From NCBI GenBank assembly GCA_964035015.1, contig OZ035998.1:22649479-22713478 (forward strand): DNA of 64,000 bases, written 5' to 3'. The stretch's first letter is position 1, and the number at the start of each line of letters is the position of its first letter. A program made the position numbers and the translations under genes. The notes below the pieces were generated by a model. It was given only the letters and a program-made list of their open reading frames with translations. It ran no database searches and had not been told where the DNA came from. This stretch comes from Corallium rubrum. Its lineage: Eukaryota; Cnidaria; Anthozoa; Scleralcyonacea; Coralliidae. Below are positions 21,671-33,056 of this stretch, piece after piece.

Positions 21671-21860
21671 ACTGCAAATGTCCCAACAATTGTGTCACTG
21701 GTTGTAGGTCGTATTAGACTAAGACGATGAGAGCGAAACAGCTGTACACGGTTGCCAAATGACCTAATTCTGCTCGACATTGTTGTCAGTCTTTGCTCAG
21801 GAAGACTCGCATGAGGAATCCCTGAGTCAGCCAAAAGACGAAAATTTACAATAGACTAAC

Positions 21861-22123
21861 CTAATATAAACTGATGGATGGACTTACCCCTTTTACTGAA
21901 TCCACGTACTTTTCTGATAAACCAGGAATGAATACAGCATAATATTTAACTTTGGTGTCATTCTTCCACATTTCATTGCTCCAAGATACAATCACATTCC
22001 GTGTGGTGTTTACTGACGATGGGATAAAATCTAAATCGATTACCTTCCTTTTATATTGTCCGTCAACATCTATTAAAGAAGCAACATGGACAGGTGTAAG
22101 CAATTGTAAAAATATAATTTTCT
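21861..22123 (-). CDS. possible exon of an unknown gene
   Basis: Minus-strand open stretch, bounded on the 5' side by an acceptor-like CGCAG (near 22124) and on the 3' side by a strong donor-like GGG then GTAAGT near 21891. The product contains QLLTPVHVASLIDVDGQYKR and VIVSWSNEMWKNDTKVKYY, with a Y-x-V-F-I-P-G run. Composition is protein-like and unlike the repeats around it. I do not recognise the family; a fibronectin-III-like strand pattern is conceivable but not shown. The next ORF downstream (21574-21834) does not join it in frame. Could be chance. Confidence 0.25.
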
Positions 22124-22140
22124 GCGCTACCCAACATTAA

Positions 22141-23193
22141 CCACTTAAAAATCTTATAAATGTCAGTAAAGTTGGCGTCTGGTCTAACGGTACTCAATAC
22201 CATTTATTGCTGGAACAAAATAAGATCGATATACTACAGTTAGATAGATAGATAAGCCTATATATATTTAAACAGGGTAATTCTATCAGTTTTGAATTAA
22301 AAAACTGTTATCAACAGAAGCCCTGCTAAAATTACACTAAAATATACAAGCTTATATTTACAATATATAGATATCTAATCATGAGTTAAATTAGAATAAG
22401 ACAGTAAAATATAAAAAAGTATCTTAACCTTAATCTTAAATGTAAAAATTTAAATAATATAATCAATTACTTTATACGTTGATTATAAATAACACAGCCG
22501 AAATAGTAGAAACACTCTTTTCTGATTCTGTCCGCACCTTAGGAATTAAGATTCAGCAAGTTTGATGGCCGAGTTTTCTACCTATTTTATCTTTACTAAC
22601 CTTTACCGGGCAGATTATTAAGTGGAGGTCTCCATTTTCCAAATGGCAACCATGCCCGGTAAAGGGTTAAAAACAAACTAATCGCAGAAAATTGCTATGT
22701 TTTACGACTAATAATATACATGACAAAATTACTGCATCCTGATTGGTCGAGAGGAGTGCAATTTCAATGAAAAACAGTGCAGAAAAGGTGTAATACAGTG
22801 CAGAAAAATAAAATAAAATACAGTGCAAATTTCAATGAGTATCAAGCATTCTGATTGGCTAATAAACAACCGGAAAGCCAATTAAATGCCTATGCGGATT
22901 TTGAAGGATGGTTTTTCCTTCACGAGAAAATCCAATATGGCGACCAAAACATAAAGTTGTCGAAGAACATTTCGATGAAATACAGAGTGAATTTTGCTTT
23001 AATATTGTCATAAAAGTCCCTGCAAGAAGACTAGAAGAGGTTAGATGCTATGAGTAAAACGTTTGACGTATTTAGTGAACAAAATGAAGCAGTTTTCAAC
23101 CATTAAAGCTTCGAGAAGTGGAGCAATGAGTGGTATGTAACTTCGTAGCTGGAAGAACATTTTGTCTAACATTTTCATGTATATTATTAATCA
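22141..23193. other. AT-rich stretch, no gene recognised
   Basis: Contains a short GATA run (about 22240-22254), a pair of CAGTGCAGAAAA phrases (22781-22810) and the word GATTGGCTAATAAACAACC (about 22853). These resemble MITE pieces, but no complete ends were found. Confidence 0.4.
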
Positions 23194-23357
23194 GTAATAG
23201 CATGGTTTCGAGTGCAATTTTGAAAAAAACACGCACTCGTGAGTTTTTCAAAGACCTCAAATAGCACTCGTCCTTCGGACTCGTGCAATTTTGATAGTCT
23301 TTGAAAAACTCACTCGTGCATGTTTTTTCCAAATTGCACTCGAAACCATGCTATTAC
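23194..23357. mobile_element. 164-bp palindromic MITE
   Basis: The two halves are inverted copies: GTAATAGCATGGTTTCGAGT and following bases at 23194 pair with ACTCGAAACCATGCTATTAC ending at 23357. Inner arms CGTGAGTTTTTCAAAGAC and its counterpart also pair, and CACTCGTCCTTCGGACTCGTG forms the tip. It directly abuts a LINE 3' end at 23358. Confidence 0.85.
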
Positions 23358-24125
23358 CTATACTAATGCATCTTTTGCCTAAATGGTATAAAATGACTAA
23401 AGTTCTTGGCGTGTAAGTTCAAGCTATGATATGCAAGACGCCTCATAGCATCATCACGGGAAGAGTTTCTGGTGATAATGCGCGCCGCTCTCCTTTGTAT
23501 AGCTTTTCGAGTGAATCTGAATTTGACTTTCCATAGCAGTTCCAAACTGTATCACAGCATTCCAATACAGGAAATATAAATAAATTCTAAATCTGGTTGC
23601 TGTGCTAGTGGTAATATTATATCTTAATATGCGCCCCAACATACCGATTCTCTTTCCGGTCTTGCTCAGTATGTACCTCACATTGGCAAAGAGTTTCAGC
23701 TGGTGTTACTCCAAGGTACTTATATTCTGAAACTCGAGTTATGGGAGTTCCTCGGATATAAACAGTGAAATATTTCACTCAGTTCAGCCTGGGCCCTGTC
23801 GCAAAAAGCACTATTATCTCCCAACCAGATGTTAATCATGTTAATATCCTTCATTATAGAGCAAGCTCAATCTTTTTCACATCTTTCCTGGATTAGAACA
23901 AAACAGTATCGTCTGCATACATAAGCGTCCCACAGTTATCTAAAGATGTGTCGGGAGATCGTTAATGATGAGCGCGAAAACCAAAGGGCCAAGAATTGAT
24001 CCCTGTAGCAGTCCGGTACTGATATGAGACACTTGAGAAGATTCGTTTTCTATTTTGACTACCAGCCAGGGTACGGTTGTTCAGGTAGTTCTTAAAACAG
24101 TTCAGTTGAGTGTTGCAATTCAAAT
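23358..24125 (-). pseudogene. CR1/L2-like LINE fragment
   Basis: Minus-strand RT fragment read in several frames. From the right: LNCFKNYLNNRTLAG (near 24110), a QGSILGPLVFA-like box in decayed form (about 24000), and TLMYADDTVLF (23940-23910), the catalytic YADD intact. The C-terminal part at 23681-23363 gives YILSKTGKRIGMLGRI and RRAARIITRNSSRDDAMRRL. Frameshifts and stops are frequent. It is cut at both sides: by the MITE at 24129 and the palindrome at 23357. Confidence 0.8.
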
Positions 24126-24128
24126 TTG

Positions 24129-24712
24129 TTTAAGGACTTCGTTAAGGTTTGCAGACTCATTTCGGTAAAGCGCACTCAATTCGTCAGAATTTATGCTACA
24201 AAAATACAATAAATATCATTAGAAAGCTACTAATTTGTAGAATACGATGTTGCATTTGATTTTGCGATAAACACAAGTCAATAATAGTTGTGAATCCTTC
24301 AAGTAAAACCAGAGGGCTTCACTCGGGGTGACTTGTTCAAAAAATATTTTCGCAGTTCTTCCATAAATTTCCAGCAACACGGTGTCAGCGTTTTTTTAAT
24401 TAATGTTATTGCTTGGTTTCGATTTTATGACTTATTTTGTCCGAATGTTGGTCGAAACACAGCATTTTTAGCTTTTGTCGTCAATAAAATCAGCAAAACT
24501 CGACATTTTGCCGGCAATTTATCTCGGAAAACTGAAAAAAAAAAAGATAACGAACAAAATTAAACGCTTTTTACTTGAGTCGCCCCGGGCTCTCTGGTTA
24601 CAATTTAAAAATTCACAACTATGATTGGTTTGTGTTTATTACAAATTAATGGCTTTCTAACGATATCTTTTTACCGAAATGATCTTGCAATCCTTAACAA
24701 AGACCTTTTGTA
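24129..24712. mobile_element. MITE with long imperfect terminal inverted repeats
   Basis: Left arm 24129-24350 (AAGGACTTCGTTAAGGTTTG, CATTTCGGTAAA, ATTAGAAAGCTACTAATTTG, AATAGTTGTGAATC, ACCAGAGGGCTTCAC) is matched in inverse order by 24578-24712 (GGCTCTCTGGTTAC, ATTCACAACTATGATTGG, ATTAATGGCTTTCTAACGA, TTTACCGAAATGATCTTGC, CTTAACAAAGACCTT). The interior (24350-24570) has no recognised coding function. Confidence 0.75.
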
Positions 24713-25789
24713 ATGACGTAATGATATCAAGATCACGCTGACATTATGGCTACCGCAGACTGTGGTCAGCGGTGGCCACAAAAAAGGGGTCTTTGGCAGA
24801 GGAGATAGGACAGGTGTCACGTGAATATCTCGACCAATGAAATAGCTTCATTTTCTAATCATTCTCGCGAAGTTGATTGGTTTGCCAACAATCTTCAAAG
24901 CAATCTCGAATTCCCATGCTTCGAATTTTCTAATTTTTGCCGTAATAAGTTGAAGAAATGTGTAATATTGGATTCTATCCGGACGCCCCCTCCCCCCTCC
25001 CCCTCGCAAAGGTTTTCGAGATATTCCGCCTTTAACGGATCATGGTATTTTGGCTTTTGCTAAGATGGCGTCTAATAAATTAAGAGAGCGTTTCGCCACT
25101 AAAGCTTCGAAATTTCCTAATATTAAGAGGTTTATTCTTTAGAGTAAGTGTGGAATTATTGAAGAATGAAATTTTTTATTTGGCTTTTTTGATGGTCCAA
25201 AACGCTTGACCTCGCTGTATAAATAATAAAAACATGATCATTCTGGAAAAATTATTAAATAATAATTAAATAATAATACAGTATATCAAGCACAATAATA
25301 AGAATGACCAATATTAATAAACTACAAATAATCTCACATTATTACCAATGTTAATAACCATACTGCCGTCATGGAAATGAACACAATATTATTATATAAA
25401 AAATATTTATACATATAACAGATCTTTAAGAAAGGCCTAGTAAATTCTCATTCTGTTATAATATTTTTAATTATTATATGGCAGCAGTGCTGAGAGGTCC
25501 GAATACGGAAATCCTGTAATTTGATTGGTTCATAAGCGGTCGGATATTTCCCGTATCCGCCCGCTCAGAGCGGAAGCTTTCCCTTTGCTCGTCCAAACCA
25601 TAAGTCAGCTTAACTAAAGCTAACTTAAAACACTTCCTTTATAAGCTTATGTTGATGTTATTCATTGACTTTGCATGGGCTTTGGCGATTTTTTTTGCTG
25701 TATTTCCAAATTTTTCGAGCCTCTGGGATCCGATTCTACTGAATTGTTTTTATCTCAGATTCTATTATAAATGTAATTTTGAGCTTTTA
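24713..25789. other. no recognised gene
   Basis: Mostly AT-rich. A local inverted pair occurs around 25500-25560 (AATACGGAAATCC against GGATATTTCCCGTATCC), and a G/C-rich CCCCCTCCCCCCTCCCCCTC run at about 24987. No coding evidence. Confidence 0.4.
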
Positions 25790-26155
25790 ACTTTTAATTG
25801 CCTTAGCAAAACATGTATGCATAGCCACATATTTAGGGAAGCCATAAGCCATTTAAGTGCTTGCTAAAAATCATCCCTTTTGAATCCTCCAATGAAAACA
25901 ATGTATTTTTTACAACCAGATCTAAGTTTTTGCTTTGATATGTTCAACTTTTATTAAAATCAATTAGTCATCCTATCCATAAATTCTAAAATTATCTCGA
26001 GGATTATCATTTGTTTTAAAATCTGTTTGTTTTTATATTGGTTGTAGAGCAGGAGTGCTTAGTTTAAATCAGGGTAGGTGGGTGGGGGGTGTTTCAAAAA
26101 ACCATTTAATAAAAGCGGGCGAGGGGTTGTTGCATTCATGTATTTCTAGTAATAA
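25790..26155. repeat. interspersed repeat R2, copy 1
   Basis: Shared with 36530-36930: GCAAAACAT-TATGCATAG, TTTTGCTTTGATATGTTCAAC, TCCTATCCATAA, CTCGAGGATTATCATTTGTTT, a G-rich patch, ATTTAATAAAAGCGGGCGAG, ATGTATTTCTAGTAA. A third partial copy ends at 53640. The common right end (TATTTCTAGTAA) marks a family boundary. Confidence 0.75.
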
Positions 26156-26473
26156 TAATAATAACGAGATCATACCGTTCGTCATTGAATGTCTTGGAGG
26201 AGGAATAAAGAAGTTAGAGGATGAGATGGTCAAGCTGATTCAAGAAAAGCGGAGATTGAAGACAACAAGAGAGATGCAGAAAACTGTATTGATGGAGAGT
26301 GAAACTATCGTCAGGAAGATTAAATCGAGGATTGTACAGGCAGAGTAGAATGTTGCGTCTTGACTATGTAGAAGGCTAGCAAATTTTGGTAGCTTGTGAG
26401 CCGTTCTTCTTGCGTGCAAGGGGTTTAGGCTGTGGCCCACCTTTTGAGGGGCTATGGAATAAATAAATAAACA

Positions 26474-26525
<52 letters not shown>
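26155..26525 (+). pseudogene. LINE 3' end with (AAT)n tail
   Basis: Positions 26166-26348 read EIIPFVIECLGGGIKKLEDE and REMQKTVLMESETIVRKI, the C-terminal end of a non-LTR element common in cnidarians. It is followed by a short 3' UTR (GGCTGTGGCCCACCTTTTGA region) and a tail of AATAA/AAT repeats (26457-26525). 5' truncation at about 26155 removes RT and endonuclease. It stands directly against the end of repeat R2. Confidence 0.65.
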
Positions 26526-26527
<2 letters not shown>

Positions 26528-29499
26528 GCAGACAAGAGGTATCCACCATTAATAGCAAGCTCACAAATGGAAAACCTGTATCATTGTCATTAGTACTTTA
26601 GAAGTAACCAACATCAATATTGGATACAACATTTTAATTTTATTCAAGTTCCTTATTTACATCTATATATTGAGGATACAAGAAACACACTTTACTTGAT
26701 AACATCCTAACTGGAACATAAAAACAAATACAATAAAATAATATACAATTTTCAAAAAATATGACTTAAGTAACAAATATACCTTAAAGCTCATTTACAT
26801 TGAAAGCTTTAAGTGGTACAATTTTATTTTTATGTTGAACATTTGACCAGTTATATACCAAATTTATCAATAGATTCTGGAGGCAATTCATTACATTATC
26901 CTGATTTTTTTACACACAACAAATAGAAGTTTACATGCAGTATTTTTAATACTGCAGAATTCAGAACATATTAAACCCTGGAAAATGCATTATATAATAT
27001 TGTCTAAAGTTAGGATGGGACAGAATGAGATATCGAGTCAGTCCAGACAGTTTGATATTCTTAAACAGTAAACAACAATGTTGATTTCTCACCTCACGCT
27101 TTTCTCCAGTTGTAACGAGTCACACGTTGCACAGCACAACTAAATCCTTCTTTGTTGCAAACATCTAATTCGTTTCAGATTTGTTCCCGCATTATTTATA
27201 ATATATAATGAAAACTATCATGAATGAAAAACCACCCGCCATTGTCATGAATATTACGTCAAATAAAGCACGAATGATAACCAAGCATGATAACACGAAT
27301 TGCTCTCGTATTTTACTGACGATCAGATTTATAAATTCTGGATCAACTGTAACGAGTTTTCAAGAGATTTTGCGCATCCAGTTCGGCATAGCAGAGTTCA
27401 TTCCACGTCTGCGGTCAGATGTAAATGAATTGATTTTATCGTTAAGACCATGATGCTTTGCGGCAGCTGTCCAACTTCCTCTGGGTCTTATGCAATCTCG
27501 AAAGGGGGTGACTATGGGCTCGAGGTTGGGTCTTATGTAAAATAAAGGCGTGAGAAAACTCTTATTAAAACCGTCGGAACCCCGTCCATCTCATGGCGGG
27601 AGCTCTGATTGGCTGACTAATTGAAGAAACGATTTTGATAGGTTGCTCAACCATGGTTGCTCATTCACATAAATAACTTGCCCAAGGTGACAAAGTCATT
27701 GCCATTTCAGAAGGATTTTTCGAAACGACATTTCGGCTATAGTCTTTGAATCCAGAACAAAAATCGTGCATGTTGACAGCCAAGATGTCTTTGCTGTTTT
27801 GCCGTCTGATACATCAGACATGCCATCAGTTGTTCTCTGAACTTAATCGCCTTCAACATGGTGTGGTGGAGAATTTCCTTGTAGCAGGTGGAGGCCTTGC
27901 GAAAAGCGGTCTACTTGGCTCCTTCGTTCGATGATCAGGAGACGATGGCTACTGATGGTGAAGCGGATGCGAAAGTCCAAGTTGTTTATGGCAGTGCTGA
28001 ACAATGGTTGTCAGAAAAGTGGACCCATAAGTTGCAAAATGGGAAACTCGGAGTAGTTAGTCTTAGTTTTTGATGACTGAGTTTATACGGTTGAGACTTG
28101 TTTATAATCTAATACGTATCAATATATTAAATGGCCAACCTGCATTATAACATGTATATTCGAAAACTGTATAAAATTATTCCCAAACTACTGCGTTTTT
28201 AATATAAAACATCTATATCCAGTCGATCCTTTTCCCAACGTTCTAGCCTGTGCTGCAAATATATATTTTATTAATTTAGTCGAAACTATATCAAGGCGGG
28301 CTATCATATCGTGTTTATCTTTTATTATGCTGGAATTTTGAATCAACATATACAGTATATGTATATTCTCAAATTGTCAAATTTCTCGGTTTCTCGTCGT
28401 ATTTTCTAATTATTCGACTTCTCCCGCAGTAGATGAGACAGTTTTCTAGAACGGGTCTAGATACCATGGACACTGGGCAAACGCCTTCAATTCGAGCTCG
28501 TGTATTTATTGCAAGTCTACCTAATCTGGACAAAAAGCAGACGCGGAAAAAGACTACGTTTGCCGACTCTTTTGCTTTGCGCCATTGCCATCCCGTCGTC
28601 GATGGACTTGCTGAAGGGCTTCTGTTTTTTTCTAACGCATCCGATATATCAAGAAATAGATTGTAGCTGCAATGTACGACTTATTAATCTTGCACATTTT
28701 TTACACAGCGATCTTCGTGCGTCTTTTATTACCAATTATCGCTGACAGGAGATCACATATGAAGACGGTTTCTGAATGCAGTCCTTGCACAGTACTGATC
28801 AGACCTGTATTTCTTACAAGTACTCTTAAAAGTTTCCAGACTAAAAATACCTTGGTGTTTTAAGTTTGTCAGGAACAAAAAGCGCATTCTGCGGACGCCA
28901 TAACACAGAACAAGATGAAAGCCATGAAATAAACAACTATTTCTGTGGGATGAAATAAAAACAGACGCTTTGTTGTCTTATGGTAATTTTTAACGGAAAG
29001 CATCCACTAACAATGTATTCATATACAACTAGGGAATGAAATCATATCATTTTCGTTTTGGTGGAAAAGGCAAACATTTCCAGAAATTGACCATATTTGC
29101 ATGTCGTTGTCACACTGAAATCAGTAGCATTGAACAACTTTATTGTTAGATCTGAGTGAGACAAAAAATCTAATTATATATATTTCTACGTGAATACGGA
29201 ATTATACATAAATTTAGCAAAACATGGCAGCAATTAAAACGTCTTGTTCGAAATAAGACAGAATCTGAGTGCGTTTTACAGGCGTTGGATGAAAACAATG
29301 AATACATAATTTACCCACTAACGGCAATTTTCCCATTACTGTAAGTACCCCTGAGATATCAAGAGCAGCAAAGCATACAGTATTTAAATTTTAGTAAAAA
29401 AGGAAAAGTTTCGAGTTACCGTCGATCAAAAATATTAATTTGCTACCAATTTTCACTAATGCGGCTTCTTCGTACAACAACTTTATCTTCCAATATTTA
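26526..29499. other. 3-kb stretch, no gene established
   Basis: AT-rich with scattered short open frames. 27888-28073 (MATDGEADAKVQVVYGSAEQ within it, in a fair start context) and 28433-28666 (preceded by a splice-acceptor-like CTTCTCCCGCAG) are the only protein-like pieces; I recognise neither. A CCGTCGGAACCCCGTCCATC / AGAGCTCTGATTGGCTG region near 27570-27620 looks repeat-like. Confidence 0.35.
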
Positions 29500-29509
29500 T
29501 ACATCGGAC

Positions 29510-29579
29510 TAGTAAACCGAGGGTCGCGGGTTCGAATCCCAACCGGGCCAAGAAGAGTCAGGTATGAGTTCATGGTCCC

Positions 29580-29655
<76 letters not shown>
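29510..29655 (+). repeat. tRNA-like SINE fragment and (TA)36 run
   Basis: GGTCGCGGGTTCGAATCCC (29522-29540) is a full Pol III B box with flanking T-stem, but no A box is found upstream, so this is a SINE remnant and not a tRNA gene. A pure TA run fills 29583-29655. Confidence 0.65.
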
Positions 29656-29656
<1 letters not shown>

Positions 29657-31377
29657 CTCATTAATAATTCATGAGGCAAATTCAAAAGAAATTAAGCTCT
29701 ACCTAGCAGTTTTCCCAATCCTTCAGCATTTAAGAAGTTTTTGAAAAAGACATTTTTAACCTTGGTCAAATCAACTTTCGACATTGATAAGCCATGTACC
29801 TACATGGACTCTTGTATGCAGTTGTTCCTGCCACAGGGCATAAGATATAATCACTTACATAAATTTACTTTTATTTACTTATTTAGTAGGGAGGTGCCTC
29901 GCATGGGTAGTATGAGCCCGTTCGCACCTTCCCTTTTGGGCCGCTTAATGTTCTTAATATCTATAGTAATAATTTATTGTTATTTTGTTAGTAACTAACT
30001 TGCTTTTTGATAAGTACTAATTTCCGTATTTAGATTATTTGTTATGTTATTGGACCCAATAAAGCTGGAAAATAAATATAAAACCAAAAGGTTTAAGCAA
30101 TATCTGTTTACCCCGATACAGAACTGATATCTGATAGCAGTGTCTGTAAAGTGATACAGAACTGTTTAATAAAACACCAGTTCTGTATCACATTTACATT
30201 TACAGACACTGGTATAAGTTCTGTAGCAAGTGTACAGATAACCAGTGTGTACAGTATCAGGCATTATTCTCGTCTTCCGCTAAAAAGCAAATGGGGCGAC
30301 TCAGGCCAGCGTCAAGTTTCCGCTTCCCGCAGAAAGGGACAAACACTTCACATTCAACTATCTTGAGTCAGGTACGCTGGTACGCCGAAGGCCCGGAGCC
30401 CGGTAGCCTGTGGGCTTGCAACAAAGCAAGGTGTTTTTTTTCATCACTCGCGGCCGTCAGAGGCCGCGTATTCCTAGTGATCGAATTTGGCGGCCTCGAG
30501 TTTCTATTGGTCGAAAAAAATTAATGCAGAATAAACTATTTTGAAAGTTATTGTTTACGGAGTTCAACAATGCATGGAGTGGAGACATATTCCAACAAGA
30601 CGGCTATTAAAAACGCCGTAGCTCTTAATATTTTAAAAACATATCGCTGTGGGACAAAGGAAAAAAAATAGCAAAGTATATCCGGATTGAAACTCCATGA
30701 ATATGTGTCTGGCTTTATAATACAGAAGCAAGTGTCATCACTTTCTGACAAATTGAGCCCTGTTCGTCGGTTTGACGCAATATGCCGTTCAAAACATATT
30801 AATAAGAGGAGATTACACATTCACTTAATTCGTGTAATAAAGATTATTGCTAAATGAGGTAAGTTCTAAGTTTTCAAACGAAGTTTCTTTCAGTCATTAA
30901 TTTAAATGTCTGTGCGAAGTGTCTGGAAATTATTGATATTATTTTGTGCGCCAGTGCGTCTGGTATTATCGAAGTCGAAAAGGAGAGCCGGCTGGCTCGC
31001 AGGCACCCAGTTTTTCAACTCAACAGCAAGAAGGAATCTCCTGCTAATTTTTATCAAACACTTGAATTTCTTAACTATTAATACGTTTAGACTATACAGA
31101 TGATACGCATCTGGTTCTATATGTCGGCTAGCTATCTTTGAAAGTGTCTGGAAGTGTCTGTATTTCGCCCCTAGCTACGTATACAGCTGTTCGTGAAAAT
31201 CTTCGTACCTTTTGCAACTTGAACACGAGAAGCGCTACTCTGGGTTTAAATGTTGTGTCTAAACAATTGTCGTCGTTTCTATCTTGACGAAATTCTGTCG
31301 CCATCATCTGCATGGATCACTGAATACCGCGAATTTAATCAGATTAACACGCAATCTCGAATAATGATTCATCAATG
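29656..31377. other. no gene recognised; hairpins
   Basis: Includes an inverted repeat at 30138-30212, described separately, and a small GC-rich hairpin (GCGGCC.. GGCCGC, about 30448-30463). No coding evidence. Confidence 0.4.
30138..30212. repeat. inverted repeat hairpin
   Basis: CAGTGTCTGTAAAGTGATAC then AGAACTG on the left pairs with CAGTTCTGTATCAC and TTTACAGACACTG on the right, with a short loop and a small internal bulge. GATACAGAACTG also occurs just before (30115). Probably a small palindromic MITE. Confidence 0.75.
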
Positions 31378-32924
31378 CTGGGGCGGATCTAGACTGTATC
31401 AACTGTATCGTATGATACAGTCAGATTTTCACTTAATAATTTAATTAAATTAAAACAAATTAAAATTCGAATAATTACAATTCACAAGTAGCTTTTTCAA
31501 AGTTCAGCAACATCATTTTCAAATTCTTTGATGTTAATGTACGCAATTTTTCAAAGCTTAAAATCAGTTCTGTTCTACGACCAGCGAGACGAACTCGCAC
31601 AGGAAATTCTCGGTAGCCCGCAAAAATTGCCCGTAAGTGCACCCCCACCAGCCTGCGTTTCCTTGCCAGTGAAGCATCGCGCAAAAGGCGCTCTCGTCTC
31701 GATTCTTTAATGGCGATGTGTTACCGATGAGGTTACGATTGATACAGTTGTGCTAAATATAGTAACTGTAGCGACTGTATCTGATACAGTTGACTGTATC
31801 AAACCAATCAAAATGCTTGATTTTGGTCACGTTTTGCTACAGTTTCCACACTTCCGATACAGTTGACTGTATCGGAGCAGTCTCCGACGATCTAAATATG
31901 ATTACGGCGTGATGTGATTTAGTTTACGCAACTTTGCGAGCGGCAAGCGCCTCTAACTCACAAGCCTCTAACTCACAAGCGCCTCTAACAGTGTTCTACA
32001 ACAGCTGTTGTGTGTCTTGGATAATGGAAGTTATTCTCCGAAGGAAAAGGCGAGTAGATTACTCCCTCTTAAGCGTATTGTGAGGAGTGTCTTACAGCCG
32101 AATTTGCTGTGTCTAATTTTGCGAAGCTACAGTTCCCTCGCAGCCAGGAATCGCGCTCTTCAAATCAGCACCCAGTGAGGTATAAAGTTCGTGAATAATA
32201 AATATCTTAGCTACTAATATTATGCACCAAATTTAGAGTATGCTAATGAAGTGACTGAGACTGTCCTTGACTTGTGTGTATTGATTTACATTAAAATGAA
32301 GACTTACTCGAGTCGGCGTAAAGCCAAGTCTGAGTGACAGTTGCTGTTCTGATTTGCTTTTGAAAATATCATTAATTTAGTTCATGAACCTCTCTGTATA
32401 CTAGTGTCTGTGTCATCATCGTTTTGATCACAATGGCATTAACACATTTAGAATGTGCAATTCTGAGTATAATATTACAATGTCCAGGTAGCCCACGCAT
32501 TTAAAATGGGAATATAACTATTATTTATAAAAGAAGATGTCGTCTGGGCTTGTTATAGCCTAATTAATTTATAAAGTATGATAGCTTGCCGATACAGGTA
32601 TGTTGACCTATAGATTGAGTATTAAATAATCTACAGTAACATACAGAGTTTTAGTTGTTGACAATATTTATTACCAAACTTTTTATAATACAAGTTAACT
32701 TTAATTTGTCGTTTTTGGTTATTTATATTAATGAAAAATTTAAGTTGCGTGTGCCGCTGTATTTTGTCTAAACATTCCCTCAGATTGCAGGAAATCGCAT
32801 TTCCGGTGTCTTAATTTTCAAAATTTTCCGGGGGGGGGGGGGGGGGGGAATGCCCCCGGACCCCCCTAACTTTGGTGTCATCACAAATACGATACAGTCA
32901 GATTTTCTCCTAGATCCGCCTCTG
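31378..32924. mobile_element. hAT-like MITE, 1.5 kb
   Basis: Ends are inverted: left CTGGGGCGGATCTAGACTGT, right complement CAGAGGCGGATCTAGGAGAA. GATACAGTCAGATTTTC occurs near both ends in the same orientation (31414 and 32890). CAATG flanks both sides (31373-31377 and 32925-32929), which could be a 5-bp duplication or the remains of an 8-bp hAT one. The CAGAGGCGG start suits hAT. Near the right end lies a G18 run within a hairpin of CCCCCGGACCCCCC type. No transposase frame. Confidence 0.65.
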
Positions 32925-32999
32925 CAATGTTTCTTGTAAAACAAAGTTATGTTTGTCTTCCACAAATTAATTAGAGATAGCCAACTTATAAAACTAATA

Positions 33000-33056
33000 T
33001 CTATTCTGTGCAGAGGAGGAGCGGTGGCTATCCCATAATGCACTGCGTTTCAAATA
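33000..33056 (+). repeat. left copy of a widely spaced inverted repeat
   Basis: CAGAGGAGGAGCGGTGGCTA then TCCCATAATGC at 33012-33043, preceded by CTAATATCTATTCTGTG, is matched inversely at about 35850-35905. The 2.8 kb between holds no recognised gene. Confidence 0.7.

Noticed and set aside
21574..21834. Second exon continuing the candidate exon at 21861-22123
   Set aside because: The acceptor-like site gives a frame with an early stop, and this stretch overlaps the decayed hairpin module.
28433..28666. A 77-residue plus-strand gene after a splice-acceptor-like signal
   Set aside because: No recognisable domain, no partner exon, and the opposite strand is open too; left as unassigned.
31080..31125. 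YTDDTHLVLY as a LINE RT catalytic box
   Set aside because: No other RT motif lies upstream or downstream in any frame; taken as coincidence.
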